A stretch of DNA of 64,000 bases, from positions 1 through 64,000 of the forward strand of contig JACGCM010001227.1 of the NCBI GenBank assembly GCA_014058105.1, read 5' to 3'. Made by a program: the position numbers and the translations under genes. Below the pieces are notes generated by a model. That model ran no database searches, was not told the origin of the DNA, and worked only from the letters and a program-made list of their open reading frames with translations. The stretch is from Kingdonia uniflora. Taxonomy: Eukaryota > Streptophyta > Magnoliopsida > Ranunculales > Circaeasteraceae. Within the stretch, counting starts at the first letter, position 1, and each line of letters opens with the position of its first letter. Shown here piece after piece: positions 33,481 through 45,261 of the stretch.

Positions 33481-33639
33481 AAACTTTCTGAAACTTTCAT
33501 ATTTGGTATTGATTTCATTTCGTGTTTAGAATAAATGTCAGCACTATCTGGTATTTATTCATCGTATGAGAGTGTATGTGGAATGACTACAGCTAGACTG
33601 ACACTGAACAGGTACATTGGTTTTCTACCTCTTTGCTAA

Positions 33640-34372
33640 AATACTCTAGCTCTTTAGTATTTTACAAAAGTTCAAAAGAGTTGGGTTATTTTTTGGAAAA
33701 TAGTGTTATGTTCGAATAAACTCTGTTCAAATAGACTTTTGTTATGTTCAAATAGACCTTGGCAAGAGTCTCTCTGTTCGAATAGACTTTTGTTATGTTC
33801 CAACAGCGTACGAAAATTTTTAATTTTCTATTAAAAGTTTTTTTTTTTTAAACTCTTCCAAAAGTAATTTTTCTAGAACTTGAGATATCCGAGATAAGAG
33901 AGAATTCAATGAGAATTAACTCTCAAGTTGAATCAATATTAGAATTTCAAAAACCCTAATTTGATTTGTAAGCTTGCGAGTTTCAAGTTTGGAAGTTTTG
34001 GTGTGGGATTGAAGCGAGGCATTGCGAGAACGATGAATTGATTGTAGGAAACTCAATTAGAAGAGAGGTAACCGCGGGATGTGCTTATCGTGTCTGTTAG
34101 TGATTGAATTCTTGAAATTTATTTTCAATAATAAATTTTTAGCTATCTAGTAATTCGACAGCGACCTGCAGGTTTTTCTCCTGAGAAATTTTTTCCACAT
34201 GGTTAAAATTGTTTATTCTTATGAATAGTTGATTGCTTGTTGTTAACATTAGATTATCATATAAGCTTAAGTTAGGTTAGAGTTATACGATTAATTTTAA
34301 GGATTATCTAACTTAATTTATTTAACCTAATTTTATCAAAATATATTAATCTCAAGTAGTAAAAAATTCAAT
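33640..34372 (+). repeat. copia-type LTR with TTCGAA array (left arm)
   Basis: Homologous to about 41940-42945 (opposite orientation) and in part to 43440-43990. It holds TTCGAA-type hexamers at 33711, 33726, 33747, 33777 and 33798 and is followed by the primer binding site TGGTATCAGAGC (34373-34384), complementary to initiator tRNA-Met. Ends are approximate. Confidence 0.7.
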
Positions 34373-34440
34373 TGGTATCAGAGCAATCACGCTTGAAGGC
34401 TTTACAACCTGAATGTGGATCCTAACTCGTGTATTTAAGA

Positions 34441-36660
34441 TTAATGAATTCTAAAAGATTTGAAGGTCCCATAAATTGTTCACCCCTCTTCGATGCTAAA
34501 GATTATCCTTATTGGACAGTTTGAATGGTTACATTCTTACAATCACTTGAAAAAGATGTATGGATTGCAATCGAGGATGGATGGATGGACACACCTTAGC
34601 ATGATGAAAAGAATGGGTGATGATGGTGAAGAGGTCCTTAAGCCTAGGAATCAATGGTTTAAGGATGCAAAGGAAGCTGTTGGTTATAACAATAAGGGTC
34701 ACAATACTATTTTTATAGTTATGAACCCAAGTGAGTTTTGACACATCTCTGCTTATACCACTTCGAAAGAAATTGGAGACATATTAGTTTAAACTCACGA
34801 AGGCGATGATACAGTCAAGTAAAGAAAGCGGCAAATGCTCACCTCTCAATTCGAGAATATTTGAATTAATCAGGATGAACCCTTTGATGAGTTCTACGAG
34901 AGACAAAGTGATACTATCAACACTAGTACCGCATTAGGTGCATCTTACTCTGATGTTCAAATTGTTCGAAAAATCTTGAGATCTCTTTCCAAGACCTTTA
35001 GATCTAGACGTGATGCTATAGTGGAAGCTCAAGATCTTACAAAAATGAAATCAGATATACTTACTGGAAAGTTGCGAACATTTAAACTCGAGATGATTAT
35101 GAAAAACCCTAAAAAAATAAGAGTATCGCTTTTAAGTTTTCATCTTCTAAGGGTACCAAAGAGGTTGACAACTCATATGTTTTGAATGATGATGAGGGGT
35201 CGAATATTGATTCATAAATTGCCTCTGTATGTCAACAACTTAAAAAACTTGTAAAAAATTGTCAATTTCAAAGACAAGGGCAATCTATAAATTATCAGTC
35301 GCAACCTCATGATCGAGTTAAATCGAACAACCAGCAGACCAATCGTGATACCAACCTAAGTCAAGTCAAATATTATAAGAACCATAAGTTTGGTCACTAT
35401 CTACATAGTTGTCTTTATAAAAAATCTAGTAGTATTAACAAGGCTATGAATATCACTATTACTTGGGATGATAATGATGATGAAAATAATGTTAATAATG
35501 ATCATCCCCAAGAAAATGAAAATGACAACTATTGTGTGTATCCTGCAATAATAAACTTTAGTAATGATTATTCTGGCCCCTTCGAGTTAGAAAGTCATGC
35601 TGAAAGTTAGAGTAATAATGAAGATGGTGAACATGATAACTTTAATCTTGAAGAATTATGTACTTCATCAATTAAGTAGTGTGTTGAACTTGAGAAAATT
35701 AACAAAGGCTTGAAAGAACAAGTTTACAAACTCACTCTGAATATGAAAGAAAATATCAAAAATACAAATATTTAGTTTAAAAGGATTGAAGGTGAGATAC
35801 AAGGCCTCCATAACAAAATCATAATCTTAGAAAATAAAGTTCATGATGCTGGAGAGAAAATGAAATCAACCTTAGGCGAGCTTGATAAGCCCAAACTTGA
35901 TTTAGCTTCATCTCAGCAGAAACTTCAAATGTTTTGTCATGGAATAAAAAAGATTGATAAGATGTTATGTATGAGGAAAACTGATAGTGGCAAAAGGGGT
36001 CTAAGATATAAACCACGTGATTATGATGTAAAAACTCCTTAAATCATAAAATTTACCAAAATAATTGCTACCACATCATTGCCCAAACATAAAGTAATAT
36101 CTACCACTCACAATCAAGCCAAAAGGTTTTCTCTCGAATTTATTATTGTGGAACATGTGGTCGAAAAGGGTCATGTTGCGCCTTATTGCAGATTTGTTAC
36201 ACCCTATCGATCATATGTTCAGCCATCCAATTGGCAAAGATATAACCCAAACATGGTTTCTACTAAAGTAAAAAATTAGAATATGGCTAAGTAGTTTACT
36301 CAAGAAACATCGCATCGAAATGTTATTTGTGCTTTTTGGGTGCGTAAGGAAGAGTTGACACCTCAGATAAGTTGCAATGTTACAGTTACAGCTATTCGGG
36401 CTATCGGTGTCTATTTTGTTATTCTCTTCATCTTTTAAAGACAGTAAGGGTATAATTTGTGTTTATACTTTGCATGTTAGGATTATTAATGTGAAATATT
36501 CTTGCTAGACTAGAATAGTATTTTTGTGGTACAATTATTCACTGAATATTTACTTGGTAAAAATTATAATTCACAACAGTTAGTTACTTCCTTGTCTAAA
36601 CTAAAAACCAACTGTGATTAGAAATACTCGAGGATAACTGTGGAGACTTCGTTACCCAAT
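34441..36660 (+). pseudogene. copia gag remnant, left arm
   Basis: Broken gag of the copia UBN2 type: RFEGPINCSPLFDAKDYPYW-like start near 34455, a run around KSFRSRRDAI (here SKTFRSRRDAIVEAQDL), a zinc-knuckle-like part near 35365-35420, then a coiled-coil region (35680-35960). Many stops and frame breaks. The homologous minus-strand copy at 39640-41880 is somewhat better kept. Confidence 0.75.
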
Positions 36661-36920
36661 GTTACGTAAGAATCTAGCCTTTCTACAAGCTTCGAGTGTT
36701 ATTTCATAAATTCATCATAGTTTTAGTAATTCTTTCTTTTATGATATCATTTTTTGTTTGCATTAATCAATTGCTGAAGGCGACATAAAAAATTCAAGTT
36801 AGCTTACTAGAACACTTCTTACCCTTGATTCAGGGTGAAAAAGAGACCGTACGAAACTGACGACAAGATCTTAGGCATTTTATTGATAATTTTTTTGGCC
36901 TTTGATGACTATCCTATGGA

Positions 36921-38265
36921 TGTTTCAATCTCCCCATTTGGTTCATTTCGTGTCAAAACTAGAACTATAAGAAATAAAAAAATACAACTCGATGGACTGA
37001 CTCAATCACTGAATATCCATACTCAAAGCTCCACTTTCATCTTATATAACATATACTCTGGAATCTCTGCACACTAAACAAGATACATCACGTACCTGTT
37101 CAAATAAAATAAGGGATTCAGAAAAATGGACATAACTTACCTGACTTACTTGTCAGGATCATCTCTCCCCCTTTTTGGCACAGATGAAGAAAGGGTAAAT
37201 AGCCAATAAAAGGAGAAGAAAACCAATAGAACAAAATGTATAAAAGTCACTAAGTGAGTTAAACATTGAATAAATGGGAAATATATACCAGTAATTGTCA
37301 GAGAAAATATTCTGAAAAGATAGACTATTAGGATACTAAAAAAGTCAAAACCAATACCCCAAAACAATATGCATCTCCCCCTCAAAATAATGGTAGACCC
37401 TTAAAATAAAGTAAAAAGAAAACACACATGAGGAGTGTCTTTGAAATAAACAAGCAAAAGAAGACTACACTCCCCCTAACATAAGGCATGATAGAAAGAC
37501 AATGAATCTAAAATATTTTATAAAGACCAAGACATCACCCATGTGTTATAAAACAATCACTAAATAAATTACTTGGTGTGCGTGTGTGTGTGTGCATAGT
37601 CAAATGGATACCTAGTTTTTAACGTATTACTCAGCCTTAGTTAGAATACCATATTTAAAAGTTGTTTCAACTTAGGCCTCACTAGGGTGGCCACTCAAAA
37701 ATTATTGAGAATTGACTAACAAAATACTTTGTGTGAAATATGAATATGAGTGTGTGAACAGAAAAATTAAAATTTCATCAAATAAACTGTACACTGTAAA
37801 TTGAAAGATCTCATGGACAGGAAATCAATTATCATAGATGGTGTTAAGTTAACTAACATAAAATCCCTATCTCCCATCTCCACTAAAGTGACTATGTTAA
37901 ACTCAACATCAAACATGTCTTGAAAATATTATAATATAGGTAAGGGAAGGGATATGATGGAGTAGGTGTTTTGCTGGCGTTTTGAGACTAAAAGTTATAC
38001 TTACACCCCATCTTTCTACAAATTGAGTCCACCTTCTGTCATTCCCTTTTCATATTAAGTACACATGAAATAGAACACTTCTTCCTCTCCTTTAGTTTGA
38101 GTTCACTTTCTTTTACTATTTTCTTTAGTGAGTAACAATTACTCATACTCCCCCTCCTTTATTTTGAGTTTACCTCCCTTTATTATTTTTGTGCAATGAG
38201 TACAGATAGAATATGATGTACCATAAAATCATTGGAAATACCCTCCTCTTATATTCATCTTCACC
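36921..38265. other. Spacer between the inverted-repeat arms, part 1
   Basis: AT-rich, with several CTCCCCCT stretches (37165, 37377, 37470, 38148) of the kind often seen in the 3' internal part of copia elements, and a short GTGTGTGT run (37576-37595). No coding similarity is recognised. Confidence 0.4.
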
Positions 38266-38273
38266 ACTAAAAT

Positions 38274-39256
38274 TTAGGTTGTACATAGAAACCGGCGAAA
38301 CCGTGAAACCGAATCGAACCGGGCTGAACCGTCAATTTTTTCCAGTTTGTAACAGTGCCGGTTCTATTTTCGATTCAAAAAGTGAGGAACCGGACTGCCC
38401 CGGTTCAGTTTTTAGTTACCCACCCCGGTTAATCGACCAAACCGAACCGGAGGGGGTAAAATAATAACTTAAGTAGTAGCTGTTGAGAATGCCTTTACAT
38501 TAGACATATTTGGGAGATAGATCATCATCCTCCATTCATTACAACAATGATCCCTCATACTTTCTCTCTCCTCTTCTATTAGCGTTAACGTTCCCTCTAA
38601 TATCATCCTCCACCGTTAGATCAGATTCTGTCAATCACAACCGTGAATCCACCTCGATTACAAACTCACCATCGATCGATATAGATCATCATCATCATGT
38701 GAAGCTCAACGATATCGTTGGAAATGGTATATTAGGTGTCGTTAAAAAATGGGTGAATTGCGGCAAAGGTTTGTGCTTCAAGATGGTGTGCTTTCTTATT
38801 ATAAGATCCATGGTCCTGATAAGATTCAACTCAATCAAGAAACTGAGAGAGGATCCAAAGTTATCGGTGACAAATCATTTTACAGGATCTACTCCAAGAA
38901 CACTCAGTGACGAATCCTTAAGAACACTCGTTTGCAACTCAGGATGATGAGTTTATCAGACGCAAAGCTTTTGGTGAGATCATATGTTTGCAGCTCAGGA
39001 TCTACTCCAAACCCATCTTCATATTCCTCATAGATCAGATGTTTTATCATCTCAAATTTATTTGTGTTTAAATCCAGTCCAGTTCAGAAAAACGAATTAA
39101 AAAACCGAACCGAACCGGTCCGACCGATTCGGTTATGGGCCGGTTATTTTATGAGGCTGGTTCGGTTCGGTTTCCAACTATAAAAAACCAGGGGTATCCG
39201 GTTTGGTTCGCGGTTTAGGTCCAAAACTGGACCGAACCGGACCGTGTACAGCGCTA
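38274..39256. mobile_element. Non-autonomous hAT element with captured gene fragment
   Basis: A 983-bp element. The ends pair imperfectly over the last 12 bases (TTAGGTTGTACA and TAGCGCTGTACA reading inward) and are flanked by an 8-bp duplication: ACTAAAAT at 38266-38273 and ACTAAAAC at 39257-39264. An 8-bp TSD fits the hAT superfamily. Both subterminal regions (38290-38455 and 39095-39245) are dense in GAACCGG/CCGGTTC motifs in opposite directions. The middle holds sequence from a host gene (next entry) and no transposase. Confidence 0.75.
38698..38910 (+). pseudogene. Fragment of an oxysterol-binding-protein-related (ORP) gene inside the hAT
   Basis: Reading gives VKLNDIVGNGI and KWVNCGKG, then, after a frame change, [20 protein letters not shown] and [14 protein letters not shown]. 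This is the start of the PH domain of plant ORP1/2-type oxysterol-binding proteins. A few residues between GKG and FVL are deleted and the reading ends in TGA. A short direct repeat (CAGGATCTACTCCAA at 38883 and 38995) lies at its 3' side. It cannot code for a functional domain. Confidence 0.75.
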
Positions 39257-39639
39257 ACTAAAACCACATGGTTTTACAGTATTTTTTTTCACCGAATCTT
39301 AGAACAGATGGGTTAACAGGAGTTGGATAAAAAACGAATGACATATTTTAAGGCACACAAGGCTGCAAACGGATAAAATTTTAGGTAAGCATAGACAAAG
39401 GCAAAAAGGTGTAACAATAAATAGCCAATTATCATATCTTCGGTCTCACATAGTATCTTTTTCGTCTCGAATTAAGTATAAGGAATGTTCTATTAGGCTA
39501 ACTTGAATTTGAAGTTACCATCGACAATTGATTATAAAAAAATGAGATCAAAAAAGATGCTGAATCTGGAAAGAATTTATAAATAATACTTGAAGTGTGT
39601 AACAAGGTTAGATCCTCACATAGCAATAAATATGAAGTC

Positions 39640-41900
39640 TCTACAGTTATCCTCACGTAGTTCTAATTACGATGAGCTTTTAGTATAAACAAAAGGATCA
39701 ATTACTATTGTGAAATATGATTTTACCAAATAATTATCCCATGAAAGAATATAACACAAAAGCAAAGTCTAAGTCTAGCAAGAATATTCTACATACAAAA
39801 GCTCCTAAAGTGCAAAGTGCAAAAAAAAATAAAACAGTATCCTATTGTCCTAAAAGATAGGGTAAGAAACGTACCTAATCAATGGAGCATAGTGATAACC
39901 CTTCTCAGTTGATATTCATTACCTTTGCTGTGGCGACAAGTCATCCTTTTAAACCCAAACAACTCGACTAACCTATCGAGGTGATGCTTCTTGAGCAAAC
40001 CACCTACTTATATTTTCACTTTTCACATTAGTAGAAATCACATTTGAGTTATATATTTGCCCACATAATGGTCGAACATATGGTTGATAGGATCCAACAA
40101 ATCAACAATAAGATGCAATATGACCCTTTCGACCACATATTCCACAATAATAAATATGAGAGTACGAGAACCTTTTGGCTTTATTATGAGTGAAAGATAT
40201 TATATTATGTTTGGGCACGATGTAGTAGCAGTTGCTTTCACAAATATTGTGACTTGAGGAGTCTTGGCATTAGAGAGATGTTCCTCATATCCTAGACCCC
40301 TTTTGTCAGCATCCGTCTTTCCCATACATAACATCTTATCAATGTTCTTATCCCCATGACAAAATTTTTCAAGTTTTTGCTGAGATAAAACTACATCAAG
40401 CTTGGTCTAATGAAGTTCGCCCAACTTTGATTTCATTTTCTCCTTCACATCATGAACTTCTTTCTCTAAAATCACAACCTTGTCATGGAGACATTGTTTC
40501 TCATCTTCAAGCATTTTTATCTCTTGACTTGTATTCTCAGTTTTTTTCTTGAAATTCACGCGTGGGTGTATTAACTTGGTATTTCAAGACTTTGTTAAGT
40601 TAACCAAGTTTAGTATACTTCGCAAAAGTCTTAGCATACAAGACTTCAAGATTTAAGTCCTCAAACTCATTTTTTTCATGATCACTTTGACTTTCAATAG
40701 AATTCTCAAGTTTGAAAACATCAAAGTTATCATTACTATAATTTTAAAAAATAGGATATGCGCAATATTGTCCATTCTCAACTACTTGGGGATGATCTTT
40801 ATTATTATTATTTTCATCATCACTATCATCCCAAGTAACACAAATGTTCATATCTTTGTGATTAATTACAAATTTCTTATTGGGACAACTATGAGCATAA
40901 TGACCAAACTTGGGACACTTATAACATTCAACATGATTTAGGTCAGTGTCAAGGTTGGTCTGCCGATTATTCGATTTAGGTTGATCATGAGTTCGTGACT
41001 TGTAGTTCACTGATTGCCCTTATTTTTGAAATTGACATTTTTTAACAAGGTTTTTAAGCTTGCTGCTTATAAAGGCAATCTGTGAATCTGTATCGGATAC
41101 ATCATCATTACCAAAATTAGATTAGTTGTCAGCTTCTTTGGTACCCTTAGAAGAAGAAGAGTAAGATAAAAATTTAAAAGACACATTCTTATTCTTCTTA
41201 GGGTTTTCCATTTTCATCTTGAGTTTAAAAGTTCGCAATTTTCCAGCTAATGTATATAGTTTCATTTTCTTAAGATCCTGAGCTTCCTCTATAGCATCAC
41301 GTCTGGATCTAAAGCTCTTAGGAAGAGATCTTAGAACTTTGCAAACAATTTGAATATCTGAGTAAGCTGTACCTAATGCGGCACTAGTATTGACAATGTC
41401 ACTTAGTCTCGTATATAACTCATCAAAGGGTTCATTATCATCCATTCGAATATTCTCAAATTGTGAGGTGAGCATTTGCAATTTGCTTTCCTTAACTGTA
41501 TCATCGCCTTCGTGAGTTCGAACTAATATGTCCCAGGCTTCTTTCGAAGTGGTACAAACAGATATGTGTTGAAACTCACTTGAGCGATCACACCCATAAA
41601 AATAGCATTGCAACCCTTATTATTATTATAAGCAACAACTTTCTTTTCATCCTTAGACCAATTATTCATAGGCTTAAGGACCTCTTCAGATTCATCACCC
41701 ATCATGGTAGGGTACGTCCATCCATCCTCGATTGCAATCCAGACATCTTCTCCAAGTGATTGTAAGAATGCAACTATTCAGACCTTCCAATAAGGATAGT
41801 CTTGCCATCGAAAAGGGGTGAACGATTTATGGGACCTCTAAATCTTTTGGAATCTATTATTCTCAAGTAAGCAAGACAGGATCCATGCTCAGGTTGTTAA
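39640..41900 (-). pseudogene. copia gag remnant, right arm
   Basis: Minus-strand copia gag (UBN2 type): ISVCTTSKEAWDILVRTHEG, LQMLTSQFENIRM, RSLPKSFRSRRDAIEEAQDL near 41613-41122. A CCHC zinc knuckle (CYKCPKFGHYAHSC) is at about 40930-40885. A degenerate Lys/Glu-rich coiled-coil part follows to 40330 and a second Cys-rich stretch near 40130. Stops at several points; protease, integrase and reverse transcriptase are absent. Confidence 0.8.
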
Positions 41901-41926
41901 TCCTCAAAGCGTGACAGCTATGATAC

Positions 41927-41938
41927 CAATTGAAATAT
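41927..41938 (-). other. Primer binding site, right-arm copia copy
   Basis: TGGTATCATAGC on the minus strand, one base off the left-arm site TGGTATCAGAGC, just inside the LTR. Confidence 0.75.
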
Positions 41939-41939
41939 T

Positions 41940-42945
41940 AAACTATTTGAGATTAACCGATTTCGATTAATTTAGGTCTAAATCGATAGGTCTGAATTCA
42001 TTTGAATTAATGTTCTAACCTTAACCTAATTCAAATTGGTCTAATTATCTAGTGTCAACAAGCAATTGGAAATTAAACACAAAACCAAAAATTTTTAACC
42101 CTGTGGGAAACTTTTCTTTGGTGAAAAATCCACAGGTCGTTGTCGAATCACCCTACAGCTAAAAAATCCATTATTGAAATTAAATTAAAAGTATTCAATT
42201 ACTTACAAACTCAATAAGAATATCCCTTCATTATATCTCTTCTAATTGAACTCCTTACAATCAATTTCACGTTCTCGCAACGCCATCTTATTCTCGCAAC
42301 GCCTCGCTTTACTTTCTCGTCAAAGCTTTCAATCTTGAATCTCACAAGTTCTTCAAATCATGATTTTGGTTTAGGATTCAATGATTGATTCAAGTTTGAA
42401 TTGTTAGTTCTCATTTGAATCGCTCAAAGAAATCTCTCTTCTCTCTAAAATCTCAAGCCCTCAAAAATAGGTTTTGGAAGAGGTGAAGTATGAAAAAAGA
42501 AAAGTTATCTTATATAAAAAATCTGAAAACCTAACCTCTGTTCGAATATAAACAAATCTATTTGAATAGAATAATTATTATTCGAATACATCAAAAATAT
42601 ATTCGAACAAATAAAGGCCTGAGGCAAATTGTTCAAATAGAGAAAGAGTCTATTCGAATAAAATAAGCTTTATTCGAAAAGAGCAAAATCATATTTGAAT
42701 AGCAAAATTTCCAGAAAAAGTATTCGAACAAAGAAATAGTATATTCAAATAAAAATTGTTATGAGAGAAAATATTCGAAAGATACTAAATTTTATTCGAA
42801 TAAGGTCTTTATTCGAACAGAACAAGAGCATGTTCGAACAGAGACCTGTTTTTCTCTAAAAGACATATCACTTTCTTTTCATACTCTTTAAAATACTAAA
42901 TGCTTGACTTCATACTCTTTAAAATACTAAAGGCTTGACATTTAG
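41940..42945 (-). repeat. copia-type LTR with long TTCGAA array (right arm)
   Basis: On the minus strand it begins near TGTCAAGCCTTTAGTATTTT. TTCGAA-type hexamers begin at 42541, 42561, 42581, 42602, 42632, 42653, 42673, 42694, 42723, 42744, 42773, 42794, 42812 and 42833: steps of 20-21 bases with some of 29-30 and one of 18. The bases between are not conserved. Confidence 0.8.
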
Positions 42946-43439
42946 AGCAAAGAGGTACAAAACCTACGTACCTGTTCAATGCCAATCCTGCTGTAGTCGC
43001 TCCATGTACAATCTCTAACGTCGAGTAACCACGAGATTGTGCTTATATTTAAACTAGACATGGAATGAAACAAACTCTAAATATGGATGTTCCAGTTACA
43101 AGTCCAATTGTAACTAACCACTTACCCCCACTTTCAGGAGAACGTGTTTAAGCACGATAACGAACTGAGAGAGAGAGGTCTATAAAAAGGATAAGTTTCG
43201 AAGGAGAAAATGCCAAGTTTTTTTAGCTCAAGAGATCATAAACTTGTAATCAAACATCAGCCTCAAACAATAAAAGTTACAGTTACTAAATCTTTAAGCC
43301 AAGGTAGTGGTTCTTACTTATTCAAAGATTTTCACGCTAATCACATGTGTCATTTCTATATTGGGTTATACTAATTCTTGTCACAAGTACATTTAGTGTA
43401 AGAACTACTTTTGAGCAATTTTAAGCTACTACGAAATTA

Positions 43440-43990
43440 GGCCATTACACAACTCTTCCATAACTTTTTCTAGGGTTTGAGATATTTTGAGAGAAGAAAG
43501 AAGAGAGAATTCGACAAAAGATTTAACGAGAATTAACCCTCAAGTTGAATCAATCTTAGAATTTCAACAACCCTAATTTGATTTGTAAGCTTGTGAGTTT
43601 CAAGTTTAGAAGCTTTGGTGGGAGATTGAAGCGAGGCATTGCGAGAACGAGGAATCGATTGCAAGAAGCTCAATTAGAAGAGATGTAATCCCGGGATGTA
43701 CTTATCGAGTCTGTAAGTGATTGAATTATTGTAATTATTTTTCAATAGTGGATTTTTAGTTGTCGGGCGATTCGAGAATGATCTGTGGATTTTTCTCTTT
43801 CATGAGAAATGTTTTTCACATGGTTAAAATTGTTTGTTCTTATGCATAGTTGATTGCTTGTTGCTAACACTAGATTAGCATATAAACTTGAGTTAGGTTA
43901 GAGTTAGACCATAAATTTCAAGGATTATCGGACCTAATTTTATCAAAATCAATTAATCTTGAGTAATAAGAAATTTTATAGTGAACCCCT
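43440..43990 (+). repeat. Third copy of the same copia LTR, truncated
   Basis: Plus-strand copy of the 3' two-thirds of the 33.6-34.4 kb LTR (AGTTGAATCAATCTTAGAATTTC, GAAGCGAGGCATTGCGAGAACG, TTGATTGCTTGTTGCTAACA). It lacks the TTCGAA part and is not followed by a primer binding site. It may be a 3' or solo LTR. Confidence 0.75.
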
Positions 43991-44076
43991 ACATACAAAA
44001 AGTTTAGATTTTTGTCAAGCTCTCATCTTCAAACTCTATCAATTGAAAAAGGAATATAGATTAAACATTTAAAATT

Positions 44077-44409
44077 TTGTATTTAGACAATCACAAGATT
44101 GTGATAAGTGTCCTAAATAATCTAATATATTCAAGTAATGTCATTTGGGATGTGCAACCGACGGCCACTGACATTTCTTATGGCGTTCTTATGAAATCTA
44201 AGAATATTACGACTTTGGAGAAAACGATGCAAGTTTTTGAAGAATCCAAAAATTGGACACTCTCACCGATGATAAACGACCCAGCCGAAGGAACCCCCAT
44301 TGTGTGCGGAAAGGGCAATACATGGCTTCCAACTACATCACCCTTGGTATCTTTAGCGATTCACCTACTGATCCTCAGGGCTAAGACTAATTCTTGCCGC
44401 CTGATATGA
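44077..44409 (+). pseudogene. Unrecognised coding-like fragment
   Basis: A 110-codon open frame with balanced composition (VIWDVQPTATDISYG, KNWTLSPMINDPAEGTPIV) that does not look like random translation, but I do not recognise the family. The end overlaps a segment (44370-44515) repeated at 55065-55220, so it is probably part of a duplicated gene remnant. Confidence 0.3.
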
Positions 44410-44515
44410 AAGAACTGAGTTACAGTTGCTAAGAGGCTTCAGGAGGGGAGAAAAAGACCACAAAATGGAATTTCAGAAATAAGAAGCTTAATTCAACAGT
44501 CGCTATATCTTAGAG
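44370..44515. repeat. Short duplicated segment, copy 1
   Basis: TTGCCGCCTGATATGA, ACAGTTGCTAAG and TTCAACAGTCGCTATAT recur in the same order at 55065-55220. In the other copy the sequence leads directly into block R1. Confidence 0.75.
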
Positions 44516-44719
44516 CTGGTTGGGGTCTGCCTTAACCCAAGTGGTGACAAAGAAAGCTACCTTAATATGATGTTCAATTAATTATAGTCACTGTTATTAA
44601 GTTAGGTTCTCTTATTTTCCCCTAAACCAAGTACTTCATCATGTTTATCTCCACTTGAAACCTCTCAAGGTCTTTTCACAAACTCCCTTTAATGGAACCA
44701 AATAGAATGTACAAGTTTC

Positions 44720-44937
44720 TCCAGATGGAACTGAACCGTCGCCTGCGGCTCTCCGCTTCTTTTCTTCCCTTTTCTTTGTATTCTTAGTGGATGTTCTGGT
44801 GTCACTGTGTGACTATGACTTCAACCACTCCAGTTGTTCCCAGCCCTTTGAATGCGGATCTCTTGTGACTGTCACATATCCATTTTGGGGAAATAAACTC
44901 GCGAATTACTGTGGCCTCCCTGATGAAATTACTTAGA
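44720..44937 (+). pseudogene. Lone GUB_WAK-binding exon fragment of an LRK10-like receptor kinase
   Basis: One frame reads a hydrophobic signal-peptide-like stretch (FFSSLFFVFLVDVLVSLC), then CSQPFECGSLVTVTYPFWG and NYCGLPDEI, the N-terminal Cys-rich galacturonan-binding domain of WAK/LRK10-like receptors. No ATG starts it and a stop (TAG) follows at once. This is exactly the part missing from the receptor kinase at 15.8 kb, although the two need not have been one gene. Confidence 0.75.
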
Positions 44938-45261
44938 GGATAACGTCTCCATCAACGTCTCCATCAACTCCTTCGTTGTCCCAACTTTGGAGATCATATG
45001 TAGAATTTGAGATGATAGTGCCAACTTAACAGTTCCAAGTACCTTGTGATCCATGCACGCCCACTTTACGACATTATGATCTGCCGTCTTTATCTCAATC
45101 TCACCTAGTAGTAAGTCAAGATCCTTCTAATATAAATAATCTTCTATCTGCATTTTCCACATTCTAAAATACAAACTATTGAACTTCGCGATCTTTAATT
45201 TCTCATCATCGGCTATCGTTCTTCACCACACAAGCCCTAAACCAAGCACTCTAATACTAGT

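Larger units (their letters stand above)
33490..36920 (+). repeat. Left arm of a 9.6-kb inverted repeat (copia LTR and gag)
   Basis: This arm matches 39370-43085 in reverse complement over nearly its full length, with considerable divergence. It includes sequence outside the LTR (TGACACTGAACAGGTAC near 33600), the LTR, primer binding site, gag, and 250 bases beyond (AATTCAAGTTAGC near 36790). Confidence 0.75.
39370..43085 (-). repeat. Right arm of the inverted repeat (copia LTR and gag)
   Basis: Reverse-complement counterpart of 33490-36920. It holds, in minus order, sequence outside the LTR (43085-42950), the LTR (42945-41940), primer binding site, gag and the 39.4-39.6 kb end. Confidence 0.75.

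Noticed and set aside
38510..38947. 145-residue frame taken as an independent gene
   Set aside because: It is a frame through the captured ORP fragment and hAT sequence; the real similarity switches frame in the middle.
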